Assembly: GCF_021155775.2 (NCBI RefSeq) | Contig: NC_060233.1 | Span: forward strand, 30,535,077 to 30,599,076 | Source: Neodiprion pinetum | Lineage: Eukaryota; Arthropoda; Insecta; Hymenoptera; Diprionidae | Length of the DNA stretch: 64,000 nucleotides | Direction: 5' to 3' | In this document: positions 25,022 through 37,389 of the stretch, piece by piece | Numbering within the stretch: the first letter of the stretch is position 1 | How the letters are laid out: each line of letters starts with the position of its first letter | Notes under the pieces: generated by a model | Seen by the model: the letters and a program-made list of their open reading frames with translations, nothing else | Told to the model about the DNA's origin: nothing | Database searches by the model: none | Position numbers and translations under genes: made by a program

Positions 25022-28000
25022 TACTGTAACAAATGAAATTTTTGTCAGAAGTGCTGCTGCTGCGATGAAATTTTCCCTCAACATAACGCGATACGGCTAC
25101 GAAATTCGATCTCGCGTCTTCGCCAGTTTCGCACGGTAAAAAAAAAAACCAAAAAAAAAAGAATTAACCTGAAGAAAAAAAGGATGCGCAAGGACTTGTT
25201 TCACAAAATATTGTAATTCCTTATCGCGGCTTGTAGCACTCTTATTACATATACAGGCGGCGTCGGTCTACCTCTCCTCCGCAATTTTAACGAGTGTTGA
25301 CATATTGTCTTGGTGGCTGAGGGTGGGTCGAGGGTGGAAAGGCTTTCGAGTTGTACCCCGTGTGCCGGTGGCAGACGACTAGTGCTGCAGGAGGCGACGC
25401 GACGACGTGGTGCTTCGGTGGGGGCGGTGGAGGAGGAGGGTGGGTACAATATAATACGACCCGAGACCGGAATACAAAGTGATTCGCGAAGCGAATCGGA
25501 GCCGCCTGCAAGACCCCGGCCTCGCTACTCCTCCTCGTACACATCGCTCCTTAATATTCACCCCTTATCATTGAACTCACGCGGCGGCATCGTCGCCACC
25601 CTTTCTACCTCCTCCCCCCTCCGTGACCGACACCCCAGAGCCAATTTTCTCACCGTCTAAAAAACGCGGCGGCCTGCCGAGCTTACCTTGCCACATATCG
25701 CTCGGCGTGTAACGATCAAGGCGGACGTTCCGTAGATGGACGCGGGGGGTGAGGGAAAGCTGGGAATAGAAGGAATAGAAAAGAAGACAGAGAAATCAGA
25801 TGTTAATTAGGAAAGGAAAAATTAAACTTGATTTGTACAGTTTTTCGAATCAAAACTTAAGACACTCGTACAAGGGAGTGAGATTTGTTTTTTTATGGCA
25901 AGTTTAGATGATGTTTTCAAAATTAGAGTACTCTTTGAAGTTTCTCGAGTTAAATTTCACTCGTGTTGGGGGAAAATTTGGACTTTTCTTTTTTCAACCT
26001 TTCGTATGAATTCAGAGAGGACTGCAAATATTTGTCGGTAAAATTAAAACTCGGTAAAAATTGACGTTGCAGTTCACAAAATTTAGAGCCTGGCGATGAT
26101 TGATGGAATTTTAAGGTGACAATTTTTCTTGAATATAGGAACGGAAAAATATCAATAAAACTATGACGAAAAAAGTGATCGGAAATTCAGAACGGAATAA
26201 AAACGTGACATTCGTGTGAATGTAGCGAAAATAATTGGATAAAATGAGAATAAAAGAATTCTGGAGAAAGTCCAGAAAAGAAAACAAAATAAAAGAAATC
26301 TGGTATCAGATGAGGAGAAAAACGTTATGACGAAAAAACCTATTTGAATCGAGTAAAAACATTAGTGCAAATGAAATTAATAATTATACTGAATTTTACT
26401 TCCTACTGCTAACCGAAATCAAGATATCTTCATTCGAATTAGGTGTGAAAAAAACTTTTTATCAGTGTTCATATATTATGTGGGATTCTTCTTACCTTTT
26501 ACCTGATTGACAGATAATTTTTTTATTTCGTTGTTAGGTGTACGGATGAAAAATCCGCGCTTTGAAAATCGTGAAGTTTATAGCGAACGAATTTTATTTC
26601 AACCCTCTGCACGAATGCAGGTTTGATACTCTGCAACCGCTAAAGTTGAGCATGTACCGACGTAATACGTGATATAATGAGGCAATTATTCAGGCAGAGA
26701 AAGCAATGAGTATGCGGGTTTGCGCCCGTGTGAAATTTTAATGAAATTTACATAAACAAACTTGTTCGGGTTCTCGTTTAGCTACCCTTTCTAGTCTCAC
26801 CCTCGCTCATTCGAGCCGAACCGTCTCTGCTGGTTAAATTTCGCCTCGTAAGCCGGAAATTTCATATGTAAACCACGTTTTCTATCGCAAATCGATAGCC
26901 TCGGACAGTCGCGCGTATTTATATCCGCGGCCTCCTCCTGCAGGTTCTAATTATTCAATTTCACATGCATAATATGGCACATTAAGGACCGTGAGAAAAG
27001 TGTTTTTAAATATTGAAAATCGCTGAGGATTTACCGAGGAGGAAGAATTTAAATTCTGTGCTACTGATCGTCGGAAATATCTGGTTCAAAAGTTGACGAC
27101 AAGTAGAACGAAACAAGAAGAGAATGACGAAATTCAAGAGTAAAATTTCACTCTGAATCGATGAGAGATAAAAAATTTCTGTTTCAAACCTAGAAATTAA
27201 ATGTTGGTATTTGTTCATCATGAAAATTTTGATTGATATCCTGCAGTTTATTTCTTTTTTTTTTTTTTTTCACCAGTTTATACGAGGAAATTAAATAAGC
27301 TTGCACCGTGTATTCGATCACAGCCGGAGGTCAAATTGAATGAAAAATATTTTGATTGGAAACGGTACGCCGGCAGATGGGGATTCCAATTTTGAACAAA
27401 TAATATCAGAGTAAAAATAATACTGGTCTATAGAGGCATCCACATAAAAGTGATTAAAGAGAGAGAGAGCCGCGTTTTAAACAAGGCTGTAATTGACGCT
27501 GTATCCGCGAATCGACGCCGCTGTTTCCTGACCGGATCGACAAACATGTTGGCAATAAGTGCACGGCAGTATATATTTGAAACGTTCCGATTCTACATTG
27601 CCGTTAATTTATTATCCGTTAAAGAGGATTTCCCATAATCGGCAGATCCGGGTGTCTTCCAGTGTAATCCTCGTGCATACATCGATTTGGTTCTAAATTT
27701 TCCGCGAATCTCACCTGATCGCATACGTTCACCTCGAATGCAATTCGATCCGGTGTATCGCACAGGTACCGACGTTATCGGCAAGCAATGGCCGAAATTT
27801 ATCATTACAAATTCACCCTCATGGTTTAACCGCCATTCTGTAGCTGCAGTTAGGCCGACGGTCCATTATTCTACGCCTAATTCTAACTCTGGCTCTTGCC
27901 AGCTTTTGGTGACCAGCCATTCATGAGCGGACGATTTGCCTAGGATCATAATCTCTGACGGTTTTTATGACGCCGCAAACAAGATGAAATCATCCCTTTG

Positions 28001-28694
28001 TCAATTACGAAAGTTTTGTATTCAATTTGGAATACCAGAGCGATATCAAATTCGTGGAAATTTTTGCAGAAATTGAACTCCCATCTATTCCATGTTTTAT
28101 CACGACTTGCCGTCTACTACGTAACCGGTATTTGTTGATCTATTTCTCTGTTCGAATTCAACCGTGTGCAGAAATTCACCAAAATAGGTTTTTCATTTAC
28201 GATCAAAGTGAGGTATGGCGATCAGCAAACATTGTATTGTAACGATATGCTTTTGAAGTTGAACGAAACGATAAGTTAAACTTTTTTTATGGAAAATTGT
28301 TTTAGAACGAGCTGTATTGATTAATGGTAATTCGAACTGAACACAGCTTCAGAGCAATATGTTATCGAATAATATATTCGAGAAACCGACATGAAAATTC
28401 GAAAAAATTCGAAATTTTTTTCAACAAGTACCTACAAAGCAATTTTACAGTCGCGATATTATCAGTGTTAAGCGGAATTATACCTACCTTGCATCAAATT
28501 CATTCGAAAGAAAGACTGACGACGCTGAATCTGATAATATTTCGAAGACGGTCGAGAGTAAAATCTGAAACTGACAGGACTTTGGCAGCCAAATGAAAAA
28601 GTTTTTAAAGAAAAATTAGAAAATCATTTTTCTGGTAAAACAAAACATTTATTGATTTTTTTGGAAACTAAATATATATACACTGAGAGATTCG

Positions 28695-28889
28695 TAATCG
28701 TTTCTTTAGAAAGAGTAGAATGGCAAGTTTTCATACCCATTATTTGATCGTGAAAATCCTGTAAGTTTCCGAGATCATCGCGGAAGTTTCTGTCTTTTCT
28801 GTTTTTCGGATTTTAGAGGTTCGAAAACGTAAATATCCGTTGAAATCAATACTTTTCTTACGTCACCAAAGGTGATGAGAAGTAAAAAT
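28695..28889 (+). repeat. Dispersed repeat family B, shorter copy
   Basis: About 195 bp, starting TAATCGTTT and ending GATGAGAAGTAAAAA. It keeps TCATACCCATTATTTGAT and AAACGTAAATATCCGTTGA but lacks about 140 bp present in the other two copies, so it carries an internal deletion. Confidence 0.6.
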
Positions 28890-31340
28890 CAATTCTCGAG
28901 GTGCGACCGGCTCTTCTTCTCGGCTTATAAATAAAATATTCACACGTAAAGTCAGTCTCTGGTATTTGTATGGCTGTTTCTGGTTCGACCCTTGGGCGGA
29001 TAAAGAGACCGAATCCGAAAGCTGCTCCATTTGTATGCTCAGACTGAAGCTCGAACCACCCGTTCCACTCGCTAAGTCGATTCTCTTCGCGGTTGGATTC
29101 AAATGGAAAATATTCCGAACACTTTTTCGCGCTCTTTCAAATCCCGCCAACGAAATTTAAACTTTCAAGGTATCTCACTCTCTGTTATAGTCTCACTGCA
29201 GCGACGGTCCTCGCCGAAAGAATTCGCTCCTGCCGAACTTTCGGTCATTCCTTCTGTATACACATAATGCATTTATACATAATAATGAGCTCGTCTCTCG
29301 ACTGGAAATTGAATCGACCGAATTTTCACAAAATTTCTACGGCGCCATGGAGGAAAGCTATGAATAAGGGGCCCAGTCTTTGAAAAATTTTTTTCTGCGT
29401 TTCCTTTGAATCGACTCGCTCTTCAAAGAAGCGCAATTTGTGGCCTGCCAATTTTTATTCGATCGAACAGAACCTGTAGGACTAATTGGGTTACAGCTTG
29501 CTCTGCATTATTTTGTTCATTATTCTTCTTTATATATACATTTTATTTTCAGCTTGAAAAAGGGTATAAAAATCTTAAATGTATACAGCAATTAGTAGAC
29601 AGAGCTTCAAATAAAATCTCTTACTTGCGGAGGATCTCTTATAATTGCCATTTCTTTTTTTCTTCTTCTTTCTTTTAACCAAGAACTTTGGTTTTCGGTC
29701 GTGATGCATAACTTTGCATTTAGTCAGTATTATCACTAACATTGAAATTGAAATTGATGAATTATGTACAGTTCGAAGAAGATTTTTATCATTATTAAAA
29801 AATGTGAGTTAAACTCTCGGCGATATAATTTTATAGAAGAAGTTTTAGGAAACCTTTGGTGAAAAATGAGTGTGAAAATATTAAAAAGCGTTTTAATAAA
29901 ATGAGAGAAAAAATTCTTTGGTATATCCATAACGTGCGATTAGAAGATAAAAAAAAAAAAACACGTTTTCGGGAAAAACGAATCATGAAAAAGGGACCCG
30001 AGGAGAAATGAGAAGGAAAAAGAACCCGAAGACAATAATTACACACAAAGAAGAAATACACACGGCAGCTAGTCGACGTCATCAGGAAAAGAGGTTTTTC
30101 TGTTAGTCTTGTACATTGAGCAGGAGTAAAGAAAGGAGAAAATATTGACAGAAGAAGAGAGAAAAAGACAGAGAGGGATGTAAGGACAGAAAGGAGAGGG
30201 AGGAGGGTGAAATCAAAATCAATCACTTTACATCCAGACTTCCGGACAAGGAGGGTCGGCAGCGCCGAGAGGCAAGATGTATTTTTCAATTCTCCCTCCC
30301 GGTGTAGTATTCGCGAGCATCGAGCCCCTCGCTCTTTTAATTTTCCCTCTTTTCATTTCATTCCCATTCTTCCGGGAAGCAGAAGAGAGATTTCATCGGG
30401 ATGTGACAAATTTTTTATCACGCCAGAGTACAAGACGGGACGAATTAGAGCCTCGGTATCATTACAACGCGTAACGCGGCCGTTGATGTCAGAGGAGGCA
30501 AGGCCAAATTACCCCGCTCGACGATAAGGTAGGCGAGCCGGTGGTGCGGCGGCGGTGTGGCGAAAAAAATTTCGCATCGCGGTTTCTCGCGTGCGCGTGA
30601 CCGCGGAATATCATAATATCGCGACCAATCCGGAACGAACTGCGCTACGGTATAATTTTACCGTAAAAGTAAATCACGCCGTGGGTGAAATCCGGGAGCA
30701 TCCGAAACACCAGGTTGTGTCCCGCGTTACATTTATTTCTGCCCAACCTTTTTTTTCATTTTCTCGTTGGGTTGTTTTTTTTTTTATTGTTTTTTCTTCA
30801 TTTTGTTCTTCCTTTATTTGCTTTCGTGCGATGCTTCGCTTTGTTTGCTTGTAAATTCCGTATTTTTTCGTCATTTTTTCCCCCCTTTCATTATGCAAGA
30901 ATCTCTTTTCTCTCCGTCTCATTTCTTGTTTTGTTTTTCGGTTACCGTTTTCTTTCTCTTTCTTTTTTTGTTTTTTTTTTTTTTGTTTTTTTTCTCTTTG
31001 TTCTCGATCAATCCATTATTCGTTTATGATATAATACATACAAACGATGAACTTCAGTGATTGTGTATGAACGGTCGGACGTAAATGGAATCAATTATAC
31101 GGCGATAAGAATGAATACGTCTCTCTTTTTATAGTAAACCTATACATGTATAGAGCATAACAAAAATACAACGAGAGTCGAAATCGCGGGTATGATTTCT
31201 ACGGGATTGGCAATTAACAGCAGAGATAAAGGAAAACGACGCCGTTATATCAGATAGCTGATGATGGAACGCCTCGCGCTCTTCTCCGCGCCTCGTTCCT
31301 CCGTTTCGCGATTGAATTTCGATGATATTTATCGACTTAC

Positions 31341-31399
31341 TCCCTCTTTCTCTCTCTCTCTCTCTCCCTCTCCCTCTCTCTATTTCTCTCTCTCTCTCT
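31341..31399 (+). repeat. (CT)n microsatellite
   Basis: CT tract with CCCTCT interruptions. On the minus strand it gives a Glu-Arg repeat frame, a low-complexity artefact. GAGA-type elements can bind GAGA factor in insects, but nothing here shows that. Confidence 0.9.
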
Positions 31400-31764
31400 G
31401 ATGCGAGGTGGGCGCCTACTATAACGCTGCCTATACACCCGCCTCGGAGCTTGGCTAAATGAAATTCCCTGCATTGATTCGCGAACAAAAGTAATTGTTC
31501 ACTTACTCCGTTGAGCGTTAAATTCACGTTACATAGGAGCGAGCATAACGCAACGTGCATTCATTCGTCTTTCATAAATAACAGTTTCAAATAGAGTCCG
31601 AATTGAGAAGTTCTTCTCCATTGTAAGCCTCATAACCGCCCGCAATGATTTACCTTTCGTAATTAGCCTCCGATATCTTTATTGCCGAGTATATCTTACT
31701 CTTCATCTGTCTTCCCAGTTATAATGAATGACGAAAGATTCGTCGATCGATGGTCAAATATATT

Positions 31765-31820
31765 TCATGCTACGTAAACGACGTTTCGACCAGACCCTGC
31801 CGACCATCTTCAGGTTACAA
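31765..31820 (-). ncRNA. Hammerhead-ribozyme-like motif, probable Penelope-like element relic
   Basis: Minus-strand reading gives the core CTGAAGA (31813-31807), a stem II segment GGTCGGCAGGGTCTGGTC closable with G-U pairs, GAAA (31787-31784), then ACGT-CGTTT-ACGT as a minimal stem III and A at the cleavage position (31771). This order (CUGANGA, stem II, GAAA, stem III, UH) is the hammerhead core. Tiny stem IIIs are known from ribozymes carried in Penelope-like retroelement terminal repeats. Stem I pairs poorly here (one G-C, then mismatches), so I take it as decayed. No reverse transcriptase or GIY-YIG remnant was recognised nearby. Confidence 0.42.
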
Positions 31821-31829
31821 ACAAAATTA

Positions 31830-34800
31830 ACGAAATGCTCAACCAGACATTCGCTTTTTAGTAGAACATATCTGTTTGTTCACCAGATTTGTCGCAACGT
31901 ATGTGGTTGACTTAAATTTATAGATTATGTTTGATATTCCTTAAATTACGAATCCAAGCCGGATGGTCTTCATATTTGATGTTATGTGTAATAAAAACGT
32001 AACATTGTGACTTTTAAATATAAGAATATTAGGACAATTATGTATCACTAATTATTATCGGAGCATGAAATACAATATTTGGGAATGATTTTGAAAATAG
32101 ATAAAGACAGATGAGTTAAAATTAATATCTACGATTGTTTGACGATCTTCGTGTCTCGGATGTTGTTATAACGCCATTTTGGAAGGAAGTGAGTAGAAAT
32201 AGATTGGGATTTATCGCAAAAATATCGGAGATTTAAGACTGTCATTTGACACGTGAACTGGACCGAGGTTTTGAATGTCAGTGCGTCTATTAACAGTATT
32301 GGTCGAGGTATTGGTATTTTGACCGATGTCGATCATCTCCTTTATGTTCCTCTTGTAGGTACACAGGTTTGTTCCGAATCAAACATCGCTGATATACGTA
32401 AGATAGATTATGTTCGCATTAAATTCTCAATCAATACAATCGCGAATGGTCTTGAAGAGTGTAAACATCTCGCTGTAACGATAAATTCTGATAGGGCCTG
32501 CTTCAGTGACGACGATAAATCTTCTCACGCTGATATAGAGATTTTGATGGATTTACGACGATGGGTTGCGTTGAAACGATATTCGCTCCTCTTCGAGACG
32601 AACTTCCTTCGAAAATGGTATTTTTGAAATCTTAACACCATTCCCGCAAATGTATCCCGAGAATATTCACGGAAGAATTTCCAAAACTGGACAGGAGAGA
32701 ATTGCTAAACGCAAAACCGACGGAGGAATTCGTGTCGTCGAATTCAATTGGCACGTCTCGAATAGCTCCGCCATTCAATTAATCAAATCTACGGTGGAAA
32801 ACGGGGGACGAGAAATTATCACCAACTTTGAAATCAAGAGGATATATATAATCGACGAGGACTCCGCGAGTCGCCGGGAATTCTGCGGCCGAGTCGCACT
32901 CTCGGAACTTTGGACAGTTTAACAGGAGTCCTTAAGACTTTGTAGACTGGAAATTTGAAACCGATTGACGTCCTGAAGTGCGATCAATTCTCTTATCAAG
33001 CTTTGGGAGTGATTCAGTGGAAATTTCTGGACGCTCCTGTCTGCTTTCGCTCAAGAATTTCTCCAGGAGAAGATCCAACCGATCACGTAAAGTCAAAGAC
33101 GTAACGTGCTATTCTAAAGTCCGACTGGAAAAGACGCTGTCTCAAGTACATCTGATTTTATTTCTTCCGAAATTAAGTTGGCAACACTACTCGCTCTTAT
33201 TGTCACTCAAATCAAAAACTTGCACTTTTGCGGTGAACTTTGAATATTGAATCTACGATAATTCGAATTCCTCAGAGAGGCGAGTTTTATTTTTACCTTC
33301 GAACGAAGCGGAGAAGCATTTACTTGCTCTCCGTATTAAAACTATTTCATACTTCTGCAGGTCATGCGCAACAAGAGCATTTTTTATAATCAGTTTGAAC
33401 CTTGAACTTTTAATAGTTTGTAATTTCAAATTTCCTGACGAAGAATCAATTTTTGTCTTACTCGAATAAACATTAATGGTTGGTAGTAGTTATTCAAACG
33501 TCTCGACACTCTTCTACCTTCCGTATTGCGAATACGAATTAGAATACCTGTAACGAAATTATTTTTTACGAAGTACTTTACGTGCAAGAAAAGAAAATCA
33601 AACGTTTCACGAACTTTGACGACAATTGTCTCGACGAATTTCCAATCGGAACGAAGCGTCGGCTAGCCTTCCGCCACGTGATACGCGATACGTCTGTAAG
33701 AAAAAGAGTACCATTTGGAAATTGCAGCGACGTGGAAGCGAATTTGGAAGAAGGGTAGAGCACTATAAGAGAATGGATGTGAGCTAAAGGGGGAAGAGCG
33801 TAACTGGTAATGTGCGTTTTGGGAAAGAGAGAGAGGGCTCGATATAAGGCAGACACGGACAGGTATCTAGTCACGGTGGTAAGTCGGAGGGGTCGACGAG
33901 GCGAAGCTTGTCCTGCAAAGAGGATTCGGGCCCTTTGTTTGCCGCGGGATAAATTCGAGCACAGAAGCAAAGTTTCACTCTCCCGTAAAACCAGCCGTGC
34001 CTGACCCTCTCCGTCTCTCTCGCTCCCGCATTCCAATCCTCGTCGCAACCCTCCGTCATCCACCTTCCACCTTCCACCTTCCACCTTGAGCCTTTAACCT
34101 TCATACGCTTACTTTCTACGTCCAGCCTTCCGCCGCCTCGTCGCCCTAGCAAAAACCGTGAACTCAGACCCGGACGCCCGGTAAAGAGCCTCGCCCTAAA
34201 CGGTCCCTCGAAGAAGACGTCGTCTCGTCTTAACCACCACCCTACCCGCGTTCCGCCACGTATTCCAAAGATATGCGACAATACGCCCCCGCCCCGTTCA
34301 CCCTGATAATGCCGATCTGTACCGCCCCTGTGGCTTTCGAAAAAAGGACATTCCTGACCGCGGATCGAACCGTATTTCACTGAATTGAAGCTGCGAGTCA
34401 CGGTGAAGATTCCGAAACTCTAACGGCTGCAATCGAGAATCGAACGATGTTTCAACCCGAGTTCTCTCGAGCTGTTTTCAACAATCTTGACGTTTTATGT
34501 GCCGGTGGTGGAAATTTTCATGCGATATCGAGGTTGAGATTTTGCCAAAACCACGGCTCGGTTAATCCCGGCTAATATCCATCACATATATTAATATCCT
34601 GATCCTCGACAGTGTACGCGCGGTGTTATATCGTACATCGATCAACGACGCGTCCAGGAAAATCTACGCAGAGCTTTCGTGGGTGGATGGATGGATGGGA
34701 TGGAGGGGAGTGAAAATATAGGAAGACTCGGAAAAGCTCCAAGAGATCCTTCATCTTTCGATTAATTGATCAATTCAATCGAGCAACTACGGACTGGCTA

Positions 34801-36570
34801 AATCGAATGGCTCCAAACGGAAGTGGATCTAGTCACTCTGGTTTCAATCAGTCGCCGACTTGCAGGGCGGTTCTATTAATGAATATTGATGACGTTACGA
34901 CAAAGTTGAAACAGACGTTGAGTAACCGTATTCGATCGAACGGTTGCGATGCCATTCGACGACGAATCAATGCTCCACGTTGGGGTTAATCAAAGATACA
35001 CCCACCGCTCGGAATTCCCGCCCCGGATTAGCCTCGTCAAAGGCAAGACACATTCGGGGAATTGAATACACTTTCACTAAACGAATTAAGATCCCCCGGA
35101 GACTCGCTTTCCACAACAGTCGGACTTTTTTTTTTTGTTGTTTTTTATATTTTTTTGCCGTCTCTCCAACGGGAAACTACAATCATCTCCCAAGTGCTTC
35201 TTTTCTCTTCCTGAAACTGTCGTCATAACCTACTGTGATCGAATTTTTACGAAAATCATCCACACGTGTCAACGATTAGATAATCGACTCAGGAACGAGC
35301 GCCAATCTCTTCAGCTATCGTCAACTCGGACGATCGTAATAACGGAAACTTCTCTCGGTCTAGCAGATCTTCTTCCACGTGGAAAAAATTCGACCGATAG
35401 AGGAGATGCATCGTTTGTGGAAACCCTCGTAGAATTCCGTATTCGTCCATCGAAATTTTAATCTCTTTAAATACTTTACCGATCCGTGAATGAAATTCAC
35501 AATGGCCGTACCTCGCTGCGATTTACGGTATAAATTCTGATAAGACTTTGCTTGATTTTAGACTGAAATTTGATCAAAGTTGTATTCTCATGTAATTCCA
35601 CGAGAGAATGTAGTGGATAATTTTGAAAATTGTACGATGCGTCGTGACGTTGACAAGATTAAGAAAGAGATGCAGAACATGGCGCCGAGAAGCGTTCTAC
35701 GTGTAGAATAGCGAATGATCGCCGTACAAAGAAGAAGCAATTAAGAGATGCAGGCTGCGACGAGGGTGGCGAAAAATCGCGAGATTTCCACCCTCGATTT
35801 CTGGGGGTTAGAGTTCGCGTCCGGAATTTGGCGAAGGGTTGTTTTCACCCGGGTTTCTATCTCCCTTGGTTGGTTTTTCCCTTCTTTTTTTTCTCTCACG
35901 ATTCCCTCGGAAACTGGATTCTTGCAGCGGCTGCACGGAGAGCAGAAATTGAGGGACGGATCGCGGAGCTTCGCGATCTTCCCGCGATTCGCGGGGGCCC
36001 GGCGAAAGCTCAATCTCGTTAAGTGGGCAGGGCGATAAAGGGGCGCTTCGCATTATCTGATAATTCGGGGGCGGGGAAACGTCGAGGACAAGGACGAGGA
36101 CGAAGACGACGACTTACTGCTATTACGAACACGGAAAGCCTCTCCGCCCGAAAGGAGTGTGAATACTAAATTATGGTAGCGTAGCCGGTAGGTACCGAGA
36201 GCCTGCTGGATGCTGGGTTATTATCCGACTCGGTGTCTGCGAGTGTCTGGACCCCTGAAATTGACTCGAGACGGACCCTTTTGTTCCCCCAACTTTCACT
36301 TCTTGTCTCTTGATTAACGACATTGCCGCCCTAATCTATATCTGCCTCTCGTTTTTAATTCGCCTCACACCCTTCCCAGCGTTTCCTTCTTGGACCCCGC
36401 GCGCCAATTTTTCAACCGTATTTTAATGTCTGTGTATTATTCACTCGGTTCCGTTCCCCAATTTCAACCTTCTTCTTAGTCCTTCCCTTTTACTGCAATC
36501 GTACACGTTGAGAAACGCCTTACCGTCCGTCGTCAAGGCGTCGCCCTATCGCGGGAGGGGGGGGGGGTAA
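31830..36570. other. Non-coding, mixed composition
   Basis: Between 32250 and 33250 three successive open frames occur on the plus strand without recognisable domains or convincing splice sites. 33640-34430 is GC-rich with the CACCTTC repeat. 35740-36060 is open on both strands. Confidence 0.35.
34061..34087 (+). repeat. CACCTTC heptamer x3.9
   Basis: Nearly four perfect copies of a 7-bp unit. The opposite strand gives a Gly/Trp/Lys repeat in a long but unconvincing frame. Confidence 0.85.
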
Positions 36571-37389
36571 TAGGGTGGTCCTTATTTGGGGTGTTGACGA
36601 ATTCCGACAAGTGCGCCCCTGAGACACGTTTGAAATAAATTTAAAAAAATGTGTGCGAAAACGGAGCGCTGTAATCCAATTAGAAGACGTGCCTATAAGC
36701 TCGTTTTGTTTTTCATTTGAATAACATGGGATTTTCAGACTACTTCAGTCATTATGTTTTTGAGTTGTCCCCATGAACGCAAAAAATTCTTTTTTCACAT
36801 AAATCTGTTGTTCATGGATCTCGGAATATCGTAAAATCTTTTCCGATCCAAAAAAACAGACGGCGATCAAAACATTTTAATTTGAATTATTACTTTTTAA
36901 AAAAGTATGAAGTATAAACGATGTGTTTTGAAATACACTAATTGAAATACATATTTTTTCCCACATGTACAATTATTTTTTTTTACAAACTTATGACGTA
37001 GATAAGACTGCCTTTTAATTGGTGAAATACTGCCAAGCACCAAGCGGCTAAAAAGAGGTATTCTCACGTTGATCAATTTGCCGTCGTGTATAATATCAGG
37101 GGGATGGGGGGGCGTAAAGGTTGTGATAACGACTTGTGGAAAAATATACGCGTAGTTGTACCCATGAACAACAGATTTATGTGAAAAAAGAATTTTTTAA
37201 AACATAATGATTGAAGTAGTCTAAAAATTCCATGTTATTCAAATGAAAAACAAAACGAGCTTAGAGGCACGTCTTCTAATTGGACTACAGCGCTCCGTTT
37301 TCGCACACATTTTTTTTTCATTTATTTCGAACGTGTCTAGGGGGCGCACTTGTCGAAATTCATCAGTACCCCAAATAAGGACCACCCTA
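36571..37389. repeat. Large fold-back element with about 230-bp terminal inverted repeats, TA flanks
   Basis: The arms 36573-36817 and 37162-37387 match in inverted orientation with few mismatches. Ends are GGGTGGTCCTTATTTGGGGT and ACCCCAAATAAGGACCACCC, each flanked by TA, as expected of a Tc1/mariner-type target site. The left arm carries an extra block of about 19 bp near 36762. No transposase ORF lies between the arms, so it is non-autonomous. High arm similarity suggests it is the youngest fold-back in the window. Confidence 0.8.

Larger units (their letters stand above)
25022..31740. other. Non-coding, with GC island 25250-25690 and purine/pyrimidine blocks
   Basis: Includes a possible 73-nt minus-strand exon (25759-25687), family B copy 2, a purine-rich block at 29930-30200 and a T-rich block at 30745-31000, then the (CT)n repeat. 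Confidence 0.4.

Noticed and set aside
31129..31560. 143-codon minus-strand frame with a Glu-Arg repeat
   Set aside because: The repeat is the (CT)n microsatellite read antisense; the flanks have no recognised family.
33578..34401. Two overlapping long minus-strand frames (168 and 176 codons)
   Set aside because: They run through the CACCTTC heptamer array and GC-rich DNA, in different phases, with no recognisable domain.
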